Of a DNA stretch of 64,000 nucleotides, positions 8,840-17,470 are shown piece after piece (the first letter of the stretch is position 1; every line of letters starts with the position of its first letter). This DNA comes from Thermomicrobium sp. CFH 73360 (GTDB taxonomy: Bacteria > Chloroflexota > Chloroflexia > Thermomicrobiales > Thermomicrobiaceae), in assembly GCF_023806465.1 (NCBI RefSeq), contig NZ_JAMSLS010000001.1, positions 686,636 to 750,635 on the forward strand, read 5' to 3'. The notes below the pieces were generated by a model, which made no database searches, was not told the DNA's origin, and saw only the letters and a list, made by a program, of their open reading frames with translations. Made by a program: the position numbers and the translations under genes.

Positions 8840-9403
8840 ATGGAACTGACACCTGAGGACGTGCAAGAGATTCTTCGAATCCTCGAGCAGTCTTCGTTTG
8901 ATGAACTCTACCTCGAGACACCACAGCTGAAACTAATCGTGCGCCGCGGACAGGGAAGCAGCACGACAGTTCCAGCTCCACCGGAAAATCCGGTGCACAC
9001 AGCGGAGACACGCTCCGAGCCTCCACGAGCGGCACCGGTCAGTGAGGCAACTGCCCAAGCCACGCCACCGACCGCCAAGCCAGACAAGCCGCCCCCAGCA
9101 TCAAAAGCGGCAGATCGCCTCATCCCAATCTCCGCACCGCTCAAGGGCATCTTCTATCGCGCGCCACGTCCCGGCGCTCCACCTTTCGTCGATATCGGGA
9201 GTTCTGTGCAGGAGGACACGGTGGTGGGCATTATCGAAGTGATGAAGCTCATGCACTCTGTCCTGGCTGGAGTCCACGGCGAGATTGTCGAAGTCTGCGC
9301 CGAGAACGGCCAGGCAGTCGACCGCGGCCAGCCGCTCTTCCTCGTTCGCCCGAGCGAAGATGCCAGCCCGTCGTCGGCACCAGACGCCTCTGAGGGAGCT
9401 TAG
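8840..9403 (+). CDS. Biotin carboxyl carrier protein (AccB-like)
   Basis: This 187-residue protein has an N-terminal helical AccB-like segment (MELTPEDVQEILRILEQS), a Pro/Ala/Thr-rich linker at about residues 42-92 and a C-terminal biotinyl domain. Lys136 in VIEVMKLMHS is the expected biotinylation site. The ATG at 8840 follows GAGGAG; an in-frame upstream extension lacks coding character. It sits 2 bp before a carboxyltransferase that has no biotin domain of its own, so the two probably form a carboxylase or decarboxylase. A second, housekeeping-type carrier is at 27415. No biotin carboxylase is visible in the window. Confidence 0.92.
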   Translation: MELTPEDVQEILRILEQSSFDELYLETPQLKLIVRRGQGSSTTVPAPPENPVHTAETRSEPPRAAPVSEATAQATPPTAKPDKPPPASKAADRLIPISAPLKGIFYRAPRPGAPPFVDIGSSVQEDTVVGIIEVMKLMHSVLAGVHGEIVEVCAENGQAVDRGQPLFLVRPSEDASPSSAPDASEGA

Positions 9404-9405
9404 TC

Positions 9406-10950
9406 ATGGCACCACGCATCCAGTTGATCGACGTGACACTCCGTGACGGGAACCAGAGTCTCTGGAGCGCGATCGGGATCGATACGCGGACAATCGTCGA
9501 CGTCGCCCCTTGGCTTGATCGAGCGGGTTTCAAATGCATCGACTTCACGACCAGCACCCACATGGCAATCAGCGTGCGCTATCACCGAGAAGACCCCTAT
9601 GAGAAGATCCGACTTGCCCGCCAGCTTCTGCCGAACACCCCTCTCATCTTTATGACCACCGGCATGCGTTTCATCACTTGGGAACCTGCGCCACGGGCCA
9701 TCATCCGCTTAGCGATGCGCATCATGGTCCGCCACGGCATTCGCCGCATTCAGATCGTTGAACCGATGAACAACATGAGTGCGCTCCTCGAGGCTGCCAG
9801 GATCGCGCGCGAGGAAGGAGCAGAACAGGTCGTCGCCGGACTCGTCTACAGTATCAGCCCAGTTCATACGGACGAGTTCTACGTCCGCTGCGCCGAGGAA
9901 CTCGCTCGGGAACGCCAACTTCTCGATACGGTTTACATCAAAGATCCCTCCGGACTTCTCACGCCAGAGCGGGTTGAGACGATCGTACCGGCACTCCGAC
10001 GAGCACTCGGTGACGATATGCCGCTTGAGATCCATTCACACTGCACCATGGGTATGGCACCCTTGTGTTACCTCCGCGCCGTGCAGCTGGGTGTTCAGAC
10101 AGTGCACACGGCCATCCCACCACTCGCCGAAGGCACCTCACTACCATCGATTTACCGGACAGTGGCCAACCTGCGGGAACTCGGCTTTGAGGTCGATATC
10201 GAGCTCGAACCGCTCACCGAGGTCTCCGAGTATCTCCAGCGTTTGGCACGCCGCAAGAAATTCCCGGTCGGACGCCCACTGGAATACGATGTCTCCTATT
10301 ATCGTCACCAGGTTCCTGGCGGGATGATCACGACTCTCCAACGACATCTGAGAGAGGTAGGAGCAGAACACCGTTTCGATGCAGTGCTGGAGGAGATTGT
10401 CCGGGTACGAGCGGAGCTCGGCTACCCGATCATGGTCACACCCTACTCGCAGCTCGTCGCCACCCAGGCACTCTTGAATATCGAATCACGTGAGCGCTAT
10501 GAGAAGGTGCCAGACGAGGTGATCAAGTACGTCCTTGGCCGCTTCGGCCCACCTCCTGCACCGATCGACCCTTGGGTGAAGGAACGTGTCCTCTCTCTCC
10601 CACGTGCGCGGGAACTCGACGTTCCTCTCCCCGAGCCGACTCTTGAGGAACTGCGGCGCACGTTCGGTGCGACCATCTCAGATGAGGAGCTCCTCCTACG
10701 GTGGGCCCTCCCGGGAGACCAGGTCGATGCGGCACTGGCCCGCAAGATGGGCCACCCTGCGCCGACCGGGAACAGCCTCACGCATCCGATCGCACAGCTC
10801 ATCGCCGAAGTCGCCCGGAAACCATCGATCAGCTACTTCCACCTCGAGAAGGACGGTTTTCGTCTTACGCTTCGCCGGCAGAACGGGCTGCCCCTGAGCG
10901 TACCAGCGTCGACGGAGGGGAGTGTCCCGCATGACCGTCACCCCGCGTGA
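9406..10950 (+). CDS. Biotin-dependent carboxyltransferase (PycB/oxaloacetate decarboxylase alpha-like)
   Basis: This 514-residue protein starts with the HMGL-like TIM-barrel signature IDVTLRDGNQSLW and carries the metal-binding HSHCTMG motif near residue 208. A conserved carboxylase (PYC_OADA-type) region follows, including YRHQVPGGM, GYPIMVTPYSQ and ATQALLNIE. The usual C-terminal biotin domain is missing and is supplied by the separate carrier immediately upstream. Family members move CO2 between carboxybiotin and pyruvate, oxaloacetate or similar keto acids. The neighbours (PEP-utilising kinase-like protein, HAD phosphatase, CoA ligase) suggest a more specialised role, but the substrate cannot be read from sequence. 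It overlaps the next gene by about 20 bp. Confidence 0.9.
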   Translation: MAPRIQLIDVTLRDGNQSLWSAIGIDTRTIVDVAPWLDRAGFKCIDFTTSTHMAISVRYHREDPYEKIRLARQLLPNTPLIFMTTGMRFITWEPAPRAIIRLAMRIMVRHGIRRIQIVEPMNNMSALLEAARIAREEGAEQVVAGLVYSISPVHTDEFYVRCAEELARERQLLDTVYIKDPSGLLTPERVETIVPALRRALGDDMPLEIHSHCTMGMAPLCYLRAVQLGVQTVHTAIPPLAEGTSLPSIYRTVANLRELGFEVDIELEPLTEVSEYLQRLARRKKFPVGRPLEYDVSYYRHQVPGGMITTLQRHLREVGAEHRFDAVLEEIVRVRAELGYPIMVTPYSQLVATQALLNIESRERYEKVPDEVIKYVLGRFGPPPAPIDPWVKERVLSLPRARELDVPLPEPTLEELRRTFGATISDEELLLRWALPGDQVDAALARKMGHPAPTGNSLTHPIAQLIAEVARKPSISYFHLEKDGFRLTLRRQNGLPLSVPASTEGSVPHDRHPA

Positions 10951-11788
10951 CCTGCTCCGTGTCCGTGCATTCGTGTTCGATGTCGACGGTACCCTGATCA
11001 TATCGGAGAGCGCTGATTGGAGCGGCGCGATTCCCTTACCTGGTGCAGTCGAACTCCTCACCTGGCTCAACCAGAACGGGTACCCGTTCGCACTCTTCAC
11101 CAGCGGGAGCACCGAACTCCCGGGGACATACGCTGCACGTCTGCGAGCAGCTGGACTTCCGGTGGCGGACTGGCAAGTGGTCACAACCGGAGTCACCGCA
11201 GCCGAGATCATCGCGACAGATTATCCGGGCCGCGCCGTTTTCGTCCTCGGGGAAAGAGGCACGCGGGAGCCACTTCAGGCCCGCGGGATCCCGGTCGTCG
11301 AGGGAGAGGACGGCAAGCACGCTGGCGTTGTCCTGGTTGGATGGAGTCGCTCGCTGACGTATGATCAACTTGACATCGCGTGCCGAGCCGTCTGGAACGG
11401 GGCCGATCTTCTGGTCACCTCGGCTGCTCGGGTGTTTGTCTCGAAGCAGGGGCTGCGGCCTGGCTGGTCATGGTCGATCGCAGTAGCGATCGCCGAAACG
11501 ACGGGGAAAGCGCCGCGTGTCGTCGGCAAACCATCGGTTGAGGCGCTTCGCGCCGTCGCTCGGCTCCTTGGGACCGTTCCAGCCGATGTCGCGGTCGTCG
11601 GTGACGATCCGGATCTTGAACTTCGGATGGGCCGGGAAGCCGGCTCGGTGACGATCCAGGTTCGAACCGGTCGGGGCAGCGAACCAATCGAGACCCCAGA
11701 GATCGGTAACCTGGTGCTCCGCGGTGTCGACGAGCTACTGGTGTTGCTCCAGGCGATTGGTGCGAAGGAGGATGCCCCGGACGAGTGA
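10931..11788 (+). CDS. HAD-superfamily phosphatase (NagD-like)
   Basis: This 285-residue hydrolase has motif I FVFDVDGTLI (nucleophile and acid Asp), motif II TSGST, and the C-terminal motif IV VVGDDPDLELRMGREAG. A large cap lies between motifs II and III, as in HAD type IIA (NagD/4-nitrophenylphosphatase) enzymes. A GTG at 10922 is possible, but the ATG at 10931 is better spaced from GGAGGGG. The start overlaps the carboxyltransferase gene and the stop overlaps the next GTG/ATG region, so it is translationally coupled within the cluster. It may dephosphorylate a cluster intermediate; that is inference. Confidence 0.85.
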   Translation: MTVTPRDLLRVRAFVFDVDGTLIISESADWSGAIPLPGAVELLTWLNQNGYPFALFTSGSTELPGTYAARLRAAGLPVADWQVVTTGVTAAEIIATDYPGRAVFVLGERGTREPLQARGIPVVEGEDGKHAGVVLVGWSRSLTYDQLDIACRAVWNGADLLVTSAARVFVSKQGLRPGWSWSIAVAIAETTGKAPRVVGKPSVEALRAVARLLGTVPADVAVVGDDPDLELRMGREAGSVTIQVRTGRGSEPIETPEIGNLVLRGVDELLVLLQAIGAKEDAPDE

Positions 11789-11799
11789 GGAGCTGGGCC

Positions 11800-13131
11800 A
11801 TGGCCGAGCGACGGTACTGGAATGAGGTCATGGAGACCATTGATCCAGAACATCTCTGGCAGCTGGAAGACGAGCGGCTCCGTTGGCAGCTCCGTTGGGT
11901 GTGGGAACGCTCGCCGTTTTACCGACAGAAGCTCAGCGAGGCCGGAATTGATCCACTGACGATTGGACGCGACTCGTTACATCAACTTCCATTCACCATC
12001 AAAGATGAGGTGCGACGCACACAGCAAGATTACCCACCGCTTGGCGGACATGCCTGTGTCCCATTGCATGAGGTTGTCCGGATCCATGCGTCCTCGGGGA
12101 CAACGGGTCAACCAACGCTCGTCGGATTGACTGAGGCAGATGCCAGAGCATGGAATGAGGTTCTTGCCCGATTCTTCTGGACCACCGGCGTGAGACCAGG
12201 AACACGTGTTTGGCTTGCAGTGACCTTGGGCTGGTACATCGCCGGACTGAGCTTCTACGAGGCACTTCGCACGATTCAGGCGACGGTCTATCCGGCCGGC
12301 ACGATGGAAGCCACACGAACCTTCAACGTGATCCAGCGGGCCGGGGTCGACTACATGGTCTCAAGCCCCACCTTCGTCAACTTCCTCACTCATGTCGCCC
12401 GCGAGCGGCTCGGGATTGATCCGGCCTCGCTCGGCATCAAAGCGATGGCGTTGGGTGGCGAGCCTGGAGCTGGTGTCCCCCAAATCCGCCAGCAGATCGA
12501 GGAAACCTGGGGCTGCAAGGTCTACGACGCGATGGGAACTGCAGACTTCGCACCGATCCTTTGGACGGAGTGCGAAGCACAGGCCGGCATGCATTTCGTC
12601 GGACAAGGCTTCGTGATCGCCGAGTTCATCGAACCCGAGACCGGTCATCCGATCGAGCCGAAGGAAGGAATGCTGGCTGAACTCGTCTACACGGCAATCC
12701 AACGCGAGTGTGTCCCACTGATTCGCTTTCGAATTGGCGATCTCGTACGAATTGAGGGAACAGGGCGATGTGAATGCGGCCGTACTGGGATCCGGATCCG
12801 CTGCGTCGGCCGTGTCGATGACATGTTTATCGTCCGCGGCGTGAACGTCTTCCCCAGTGCGGTCGCTGACGTCATCGCCTCCTTCCGCCCGCGCGTCACC
12901 GGTGAATTCCAGATCCGGTTGCCAGCCCGCGGGCTGCCTATTGATCCCCCTGTCCCCATCGTCGTAGAGCTCGGCCCGGAGCCCGGTGACCTGCACAAGC
13001 TCAAGCGGGATCTCGAAGAGGCGATCCGTGCCCAGCTCATCTTCCGTGCTGCCGTCCAACTCGTTCCCAAAGGGGAACTCACACCAACTGGCACGATGAA
13101 GCGTCAAGTTATCGTCCGCAGTGAAGCATAA
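11800..13131 (+). CDS. Phenylacetate-CoA ligase-like adenylate-forming enzyme (PaaK family)
   Basis: This 443-residue protein has the PaaK-type layout. The N-terminal motif SPFYRQKLSEAGI is typical of the family. The P-loop ASSGTTGQPTLVGLT binds AMP, YDAMGTADFAPI precedes an ECEAQAGMH segment, and the C-terminal region CECGRTG...GRVDDMFIVRGVNVFPSAV belongs to the small domain. It would activate an aromatic or related carboxylic acid to its CoA thioester with ATP. The ATG at 11800 has a GAGGAG site 7 bp upstream; a GTG at 11785 is less likely. As the last gene of the cluster, it suggests that the product of the upstream enzymes is a carboxylic acid that is then CoA-activated. Confidence 0.88.
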   Translation: MAERRYWNEVMETIDPEHLWQLEDERLRWQLRWVWERSPFYRQKLSEAGIDPLTIGRDSLHQLPFTIKDEVRRTQQDYPPLGGHACVPLHEVVRIHASSGTTGQPTLVGLTEADARAWNEVLARFFWTTGVRPGTRVWLAVTLGWYIAGLSFYEALRTIQATVYPAGTMEATRTFNVIQRAGVDYMVSSPTFVNFLTHVARERLGIDPASLGIKAMALGGEPGAGVPQIRQQIEETWGCKVYDAMGTADFAPILWTECEAQAGMHFVGQGFVIAEFIEPETGHPIEPKEGMLAELVYTAIQRECVPLIRFRIGDLVRIEGTGRCECGRTGIRIRCVGRVDDMFIVRGVNVFPSAVADVIASFRPRVTGEFQIRLPARGLPIDPPVPIVVELGPEPGDLHKLKRDLEEAIRAQLIFRAAVQLVPKGELTPTGTMKRQVIVRSEA

Positions 13132-13529
13132 ATCGCTCCTTTCTCACTCTGTTTCCATTCCAAGGCCCACCCCCACTCCTGTCCTCGCAGAATCACAGCT
13201 CTACCTTCACTGTCCTCACACGTCTCTCGGAGTCTGACAGCCACGTCTCCTCGAAGAAGAGCGCCGACGAGCACACGCTCACACACCCCTCTGCCTGCGC
13301 GGTGGAACGTCAGCCGGGAAGCTTGTCCTTGCAGCAGAGAATCACCGCACGCTCTGATCTGGCACCGCTGCGCGATACGCGCGTGCTCCTGCGCCACGGC
13401 CGCTGAACACTGTTCTCTGCACCAAGAGGACGGGCCCGATTCACAGCGCTGCTTGCGCCAGCTACCAAGATCTTGAGCCATCTGCGGTGGATGGACGTCT
13501 CCTCTGTCAATCGATGACCGACTCGCTCC
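13132..13529. other. Gene-free convergent gap
   Basis: About 400 bp between the convergent acyl-CoA ligase and esterase genes. I see no coding frame, RNA or clear terminator here. Confidence 0.5.
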
Positions 13530-14498
13530 TCAGCCTGCCAATGCACGCTTCAGCACTGCCAAAACCTCCCCACTCGCTCTCTGGCTGATCCAGGCTGAAG
13601 GCGCAAAGGCATCGAAGCCATGAAACGCACCAGCATAGACGTGGAGTTCCGTTGGCACCCCCGCCTGCATCAACCGCTGCGCATAGACTATGTCTTCGTC
13701 GCGAAAGAGGTCGGCGGTCCCAACCATGATGTACGCGGGCGGCAATCCCGCCAGAATCTCCGCACGGGCTGGTGCCGCATAGGCCGGAATATCGGAACTC
13801 CCCGGCTCACAGCCCAAATAGGCTTGCCAACCGATCTGGTTCCACTCCCGCGTCCAGATCAGTCGTCGGTCGGTGATCTCACGGCTTGACGGAGTCTCAT
13901 TCCGGTCATCAAGCATTGGGTAGATCAGCAGTTGAAAACGTATCGTGAACTCACCCCGATCACGCACCAGAAGTGCGAGTGCTGCGGCGAGCCCACCGCC
14001 GGCACTCGCCCCAGCGATCGCGATTCGCTGGGGATCAACGCCAAGGTCCGCTGCCCGCCGAACAAGCCAATGCAGCGCTGCGTAGCAGTCCTCGAGTGGT
14101 GCCGGGTAGGGATGCTCCGGTGCAAGCCGGTAATCGACCGAGGCAACCAGAGCGGGCAACGTGTGGGCGAACCCCGCACACTGCAAATCGTTCATCTCCG
14201 GCGAGCCCATCACGTACCCACCACCATGGATCCAGAGGAGCGCCGGAAGCGGTCCGCGCAACCCTGCCGGACGATAGAGGCGCACACGGACGGCTGTACC
14301 GTCCTTTACATTTGACGCGAACTCATCTGTGATCGCAACGTCGGACGGTAGTGGTGGAGCGAGTTGGGCAAGCGTCTCGCGCAGGACCGCAAGTCGTTGA
14401 CGCGCCAGAGGAATGTCACGAAGATCCAGTAAGAACTCTTCCGGTACTGCCGCGAGCGCCTCAGCAAGTTCCGGATCGAGCCGGTCCAGGACAGACAT
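13530..14498 (-). CDS. Alpha/beta-hydrolase esterase, hormone-sensitive-lipase family
   Basis: The 322-residue enzyme has the HSL-family oxyanion motif HGGG (residues 91-94). The nucleophile is Ser165 in GASAGG, with the likely triad partners Asp263 (TADLFRDED) and His293 (AFHGF). Members hydrolyse short-chain esters, including aryl esters. The longer frame starts at 14597, but the ATG at 14498 has a GAGGTG site 6 bp upstream and gives the usual N-terminus. No signal peptide is seen, so it is cytoplasmic. Its natural substrate is unknown. Confidence 0.9.
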   Translation of the reverse strand: MSVLDRLDPELAEALAAVPEEFLLDLRDIPLARQRLAVLRETLAQLAPPLPSDVAITDEFASNVKDGTAVRVRLYRPAGLRGPLPALLWIHGGGYVMGSPEMNDLQCAGFAHTLPALVASVDYRLAPEHPYPAPLEDCYAALHWLVRRAADLGVDPQRIAIAGASAGGGLAAALALLVRDRGEFTIRFQLLIYPMLDDRNETPSSREITDRRLIWTREWNQIGWQAYLGCEPGSSDIPAYAAPARAEILAGLPPAYIMVGTADLFRDEDIVYAQRLMQAGVPTELHVYAGAFHGFDAFAPSAWISQRASGEVLAVLKRALAG

Positions 14499-14849
14499 CG
14501 CTGCACCTCGCTTCGCCTGAACATCACTGACGCCTGGAACCTCCTGCACCACCGGTTGGTCCGCAAGGAGTGCCCAGCTGTGTAGGTCATCCGGCACCGA
14601 TCACACGTCGCGTGCCAGTCATCCTGGGACCATCACGCGTTTCAGTAAATCCCCACACTTCTTCACCGGTTCGGCGTTCTGGAGTCGACTTTCTCCCATG
14701 TCGTCAGGGGTACCCAAGCACCTCATGTGGCTCGCGTCTACCTCTTCACCCACTGCTCCCCCGACGCTCCGTGCACGGCTCCGGCCAGGCGACAGCAACC
14801 AGGAGCATGAGCACATGTAGCCTGACCGTCCTACGCTATGGCTAACGCC
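14499..14849. other. Gene-free gap between esterase and dioxygenase
   Basis: About 350 bp upstream of the esterase start. Short frames here lack coding character. No promoter-quality match was found by eye. Confidence 0.5.
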
Positions 14850-15731
14850 TCAAGTGTGACTTGACTGAATCGGTTCAAAAGCTGCGACAATCATGCTGTA
14901 GTAGCTCGGTGCCTCGTAGCAGAGCACCTCACCACGCAGTGGCACTCGTCGCATGATCCCGGCGAGCATTAGTGTCTGCCACAAACCGTCAATGGCGGCA
15001 TTCGTCGCCTGCTCGTCCGGAAGATCGATTAGCCGACCAGGATCGTTTGCCCGAAGCGCTTCAACAACGAGCTGGTCGACCACTGCTGCATCCGGGTGGA
15101 AGCCATACGGGCCGTCTGCCCGATGTGTATGCGCCCAGTCGCAGCTCGCGATAAAGGCGATCCGTCGCCCGTCACGTTCGGCCGCCAACGCCACTGCCTC
15201 GCCGAACGTCACCAGGAGCTCCCGCGCGACACGTCGCGATGGCGTCACGATCACGACCGGCGGGCCGCTGTTCTCTTCGGGCGGCGGCGCAAGGACGTCC
15301 CCATACCCAACTAGATTGCGCCCGTGACCAAGAAACCAAAGTGGAGTCATGGTCCCCCAGTCGAGCGGAATCACTGATTGGTCCCAACGATTTCCGGCAA
15401 ATCCGGCCAGTGCGATCGGTACCCCGAGTTCACGCGCCGCAGCAGCGATCCCCTCCGTGGCCACACGATCCAGTGGCACATTCATCTCAATCTGCCGCCC
15501 ATGCCAGCGTAACGTTCCCGCACCGCGCGCTGTGTAGGCTAGGCAAACCATGCCGTCCACGCGGACTCCGTGCGGCGTGGCCACCACCAGGACATCTGGC
15601 CGGGCAGCGGCGCAACGCTCTCCCAGTTGGAACATCGCAGCGCGCGTTTGGAGACCACCCTCCGCATCCGCAGAGAGTTCCGGGATAATTGGAAAACCGT
15701 GGGGGGCAACCGCTCCGAAAACGATTCCCAT
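14850..15731 (-). CDS. Class III extradiol ring-cleavage dioxygenase, LigB-type subunit
   Basis: This 293-residue protein belongs to the LigB/DODA-like superfamily. Characteristic His-containing segments are APHGFP near residue 10, ATPHGVRVDG near 55, and the C-terminal ASCDWAHTHRADGPYGFHPDA, which supply the non-haem iron ligands and acid-base residues. Enzymes of this family cleave catechol-type rings next to the hydroxyls; some relatives have other roles. The ATG at 15731 is preceded by GAGAGGAG. It has no LigA-like partner here. Its nearness to the PaaK-like and phenylphosphate-synthase-like genes hints at aromatic metabolism, but they are on opposite strands and not one operon. Confidence 0.8.
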   Translation of the reverse strand: MGIVFGAVAPHGFPIIPELSADAEGGLQTRAAMFQLGERCAAARPDVLVVATPHGVRVDGMVCLAYTARGAGTLRWHGRQIEMNVPLDRVATEGIAAAARELGVPIALAGFAGNRWDQSVIPLDWGTMTPLWFLGHGRNLVGYGDVLAPPPEENSGPPVVIVTPSRRVARELLVTFGEAVALAAERDGRRIAFIASCDWAHTHRADGPYGFHPDAAVVDQLVVEALRANDPGRLIDLPDEQATNAAIDGLWQTLMLAGIMRRVPLRGEVLCYEAPSYYSMIVAAFEPIQSSHT

Positions 15732-16036
15732 CGTCCACTCCTCTCACTCGTCGGACGTAGTATCGACGGCACCAAGGAGGAGCGCAACGACCGCCCCACA
15801 GCGAAGCGGCGCAAGAGCCCCGTATTTCCAGGCGCGGAGGAAGCATACAGCACTGGTTCTCACTGGGCTGCGAGCTCAACAAAGAGCGGGTATTCCGTCT
15901 AGGCATTCTGGAACTTGGAAACTTTCCCTAACCCCCAAGCGTCGCCAACCAGTTACCCACCGTTTACATTCACAACCGATACTCGATTTCGACAAGTGAC
16001 CACTCATATGGTGGGGAAAAGGGTAAGGGGGTCGAG
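15732..16036. other. Divergent intergenic region
   Basis: About 300 bp between the divergent dioxygenase and haem-binding genes. It is AT-richer near 15960-16020 and probably holds both promoters, but I see no convincing -35/-10 pair. Confidence 0.4.
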
Positions 16037-16615
16037 ATGAGCAATTCGGTCACCACCGTCCGAGAGGCAAAGTCACGGTGGGTGCGGCGCATCGCACTGA
16101 TTCTTGGGGGCACGTTGGTCACTGTCTTCGTCATTCTCCAAGGAGTGGCCTTGGCACTACCGCGGAGCAACCCGCCGGTAGTCACAGAACCCCCGTGGGA
16201 CAGCCCGCAGACGCGCGAACTCTTCATGCGTGCCTGCGGTGACTGTCACTCGAATCAGACGAACTGGCGTTGGTACACCTATGTTGCGCCAGTGGCCTTT
16301 CTCGCCTACCGCGACGTCACCGAGGGGCGACAGAAATGCAACGTCTCCGAGTGGGGCGTTGGTGGCGAGCAGAAATGCGATGAATCCGCCGAAACGATTC
16401 AAAAGGGAACAATGCCGCCCTGGTTCTACTTACCGCTCCATCCAGAAGCACGATTCTCCCCACAAGAGCAACAGCAGCTGATCCAAGGTCTTCTTGCTAC
16501 TTTCGGCGAAGGCGGAGAAGGCCCAGGTCGGGAGGGCACCCCGGGTAGACAGAACGAGGAGAATGAAAGCGAAGAAAGTCTTATCCCTCGTGCAATTGCC
16601 CTTCGCCTGTCCTGA
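16037..16615 (+). CDS. Membrane-anchored haem-binding (cytochrome c-like) protein
   Basis: The 192-residue protein has a basic N-terminus and one hydrophobic helix (about residues 19-42), then the haem c motif C67-GD-C70-H71 followed by SNQTNWRWYTYVAPVAF. That pattern (CHSN...W.W...APV) and the later KGTMPPWFYLPLHPEA, with a candidate axial Met, fit the haem-binding domain family PF14376. The domain would face outside the membrane. The C-terminal ~40 residues are Gly/Glu-rich and unlikely to be folded. The ATG at 16037 has a GGGGG-type ribosome site. An electron-transfer role is inferred; no oxidase genes adjoin it. Confidence 0.8.
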   Translation: MSNSVTTVREAKSRWVRRIALILGGTLVTVFVILQGVALALPRSNPPVVTEPPWDSPQTRELFMRACGDCHSNQTNWRWYTYVAPVAFLAYRDVTEGRQKCNVSEWGVGGEQKCDESAETIQKGTMPPWFYLPLHPEARFSPQEQQQLIQGLLATFGEGGEGPGREGTPGRQNEENESEESLIPRAIALRLS

Positions 16616-17014
16616 CGATTAGCCAGTGAGCCGCCTATTGCCTTGGGAGGCACTCTTGCTCGAGACAGTGCAAGAGGGACGGGCAATGGGCCACCAACGA
16701 TCCGAGCAAGCGGGGATCGCCTCGGTTCACTATCGCCCGCCCCGTGTATCACTCCACACGGGCCAGCTAGGGAAGCAGCGCACCCCCTTCCCGAAGAGGC
16801 AATCCCTTCGGCTGACATTCGGCCAGGGAGGAGTGTGTCGCAATTTCCCTCGGCCAGAGCGGGGCGCTCACTAAGCGACCAGGGGATGTCACTCCGAGGA
16901 ACCCCAGCTTTGGGGGTAGCCCCGGACCGGGTATTTCACCGCCGCACGGCTTGCAGCACAGTACACGGAGCGTTGCAGCGCGCTGCGTGCAGGAATCAGC
17001 TGCGTCCAAAGGAG

Positions 17015-17044
17015 TTGACAAACACTGGACGGCTCTGCTAGGCT
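17015..17044 (+). promoter_or_regulatory. Promoter of the leu operon
   Basis: A perfect TTGACA -35 (17015-17020), an 18-bp spacer and a TAGGCT -10 (17039-17044) lie just ahead of the T-box leader. Transcription would start near 17051. The upstream stretch 16616-17014 holds no gene; it does contain a small hairpin at 16896-16918. Confidence 0.7.
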
Positions 17045-17049
17045 TTTGG

Positions 17050-17290
17050 ACAAAGGCGCGGAAGGGAAGCAGTAGCGCGCCGAATCCGGCCAGCGAGCCG
17101 GGGTGGGGTGGAAGCCCGGTCCGGAGTGGTGCGCGAACTCGTCCCGGAGCTGCACTCGCGAACCCAGGAAGTAGTGGGTGCCGGGTTGCGCCCGTTAACG
17201 CGCAACGAGTGGGCGTCGCTTCAATGAAGCGGCGGCCAAGTAGGGTGGTACCACGGGAACGGCCCGTCCCTTCGCGGACGGGCCGTGTTG
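17050..17290 (+). ncRNA. Leucine T-box riboswitch
   Basis: The leader carries the T-box core AGTAGGGTGGTACCACG near 17239-17254, which pairs with the uncharged tRNA acceptor end. Upstream is a stem I region with an AGTAG-containing segment near 17065. The 3' side contains GAA-CTC-G; CTC at 17138-17140 is the likely specifier and is a leucine codon. A terminator hairpin follows directly. The operon downstream makes leucine, which agrees with the specifier. Uncharged tRNA-Leu should therefore raise expression of leuACDB. The exact helix boundaries were not folded by computation. Confidence 0.9.
17259..17290 (+). terminator. T-box attenuator terminator hairpin
   Basis: An 11-bp perfect stem (17259-17269 with 17276-17286) and a 6-base loop follow the T-box sequence, then a GT-rich tail (TGTTGTG) rather than a clean T run. 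It is the terminator half of the T-box switch. Confidence 0.75.
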
Positions 17291-17470
17291 TGTCAGAGGG
17301 ACAGCAATGATCCACGGCATTTCGAGCTTGCTCCAACTCTCCCTTAGCCGGCCCCGCAGAGGGGCCATCGGAGACGCGGGACGGCTGTGACGGATGCAAT
17401 CAAGGATGAAGCGTCCGGCCTCCCGCCTGGGAGGCCAAATCCTTCTAGAAGGAGAAGCTGGAGGGAGACG

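Noticed and set aside
16616-17014. CRISPR array or terminator around 16896
   Set aside because: Only a single hairpin; no repetition and no cas genes.
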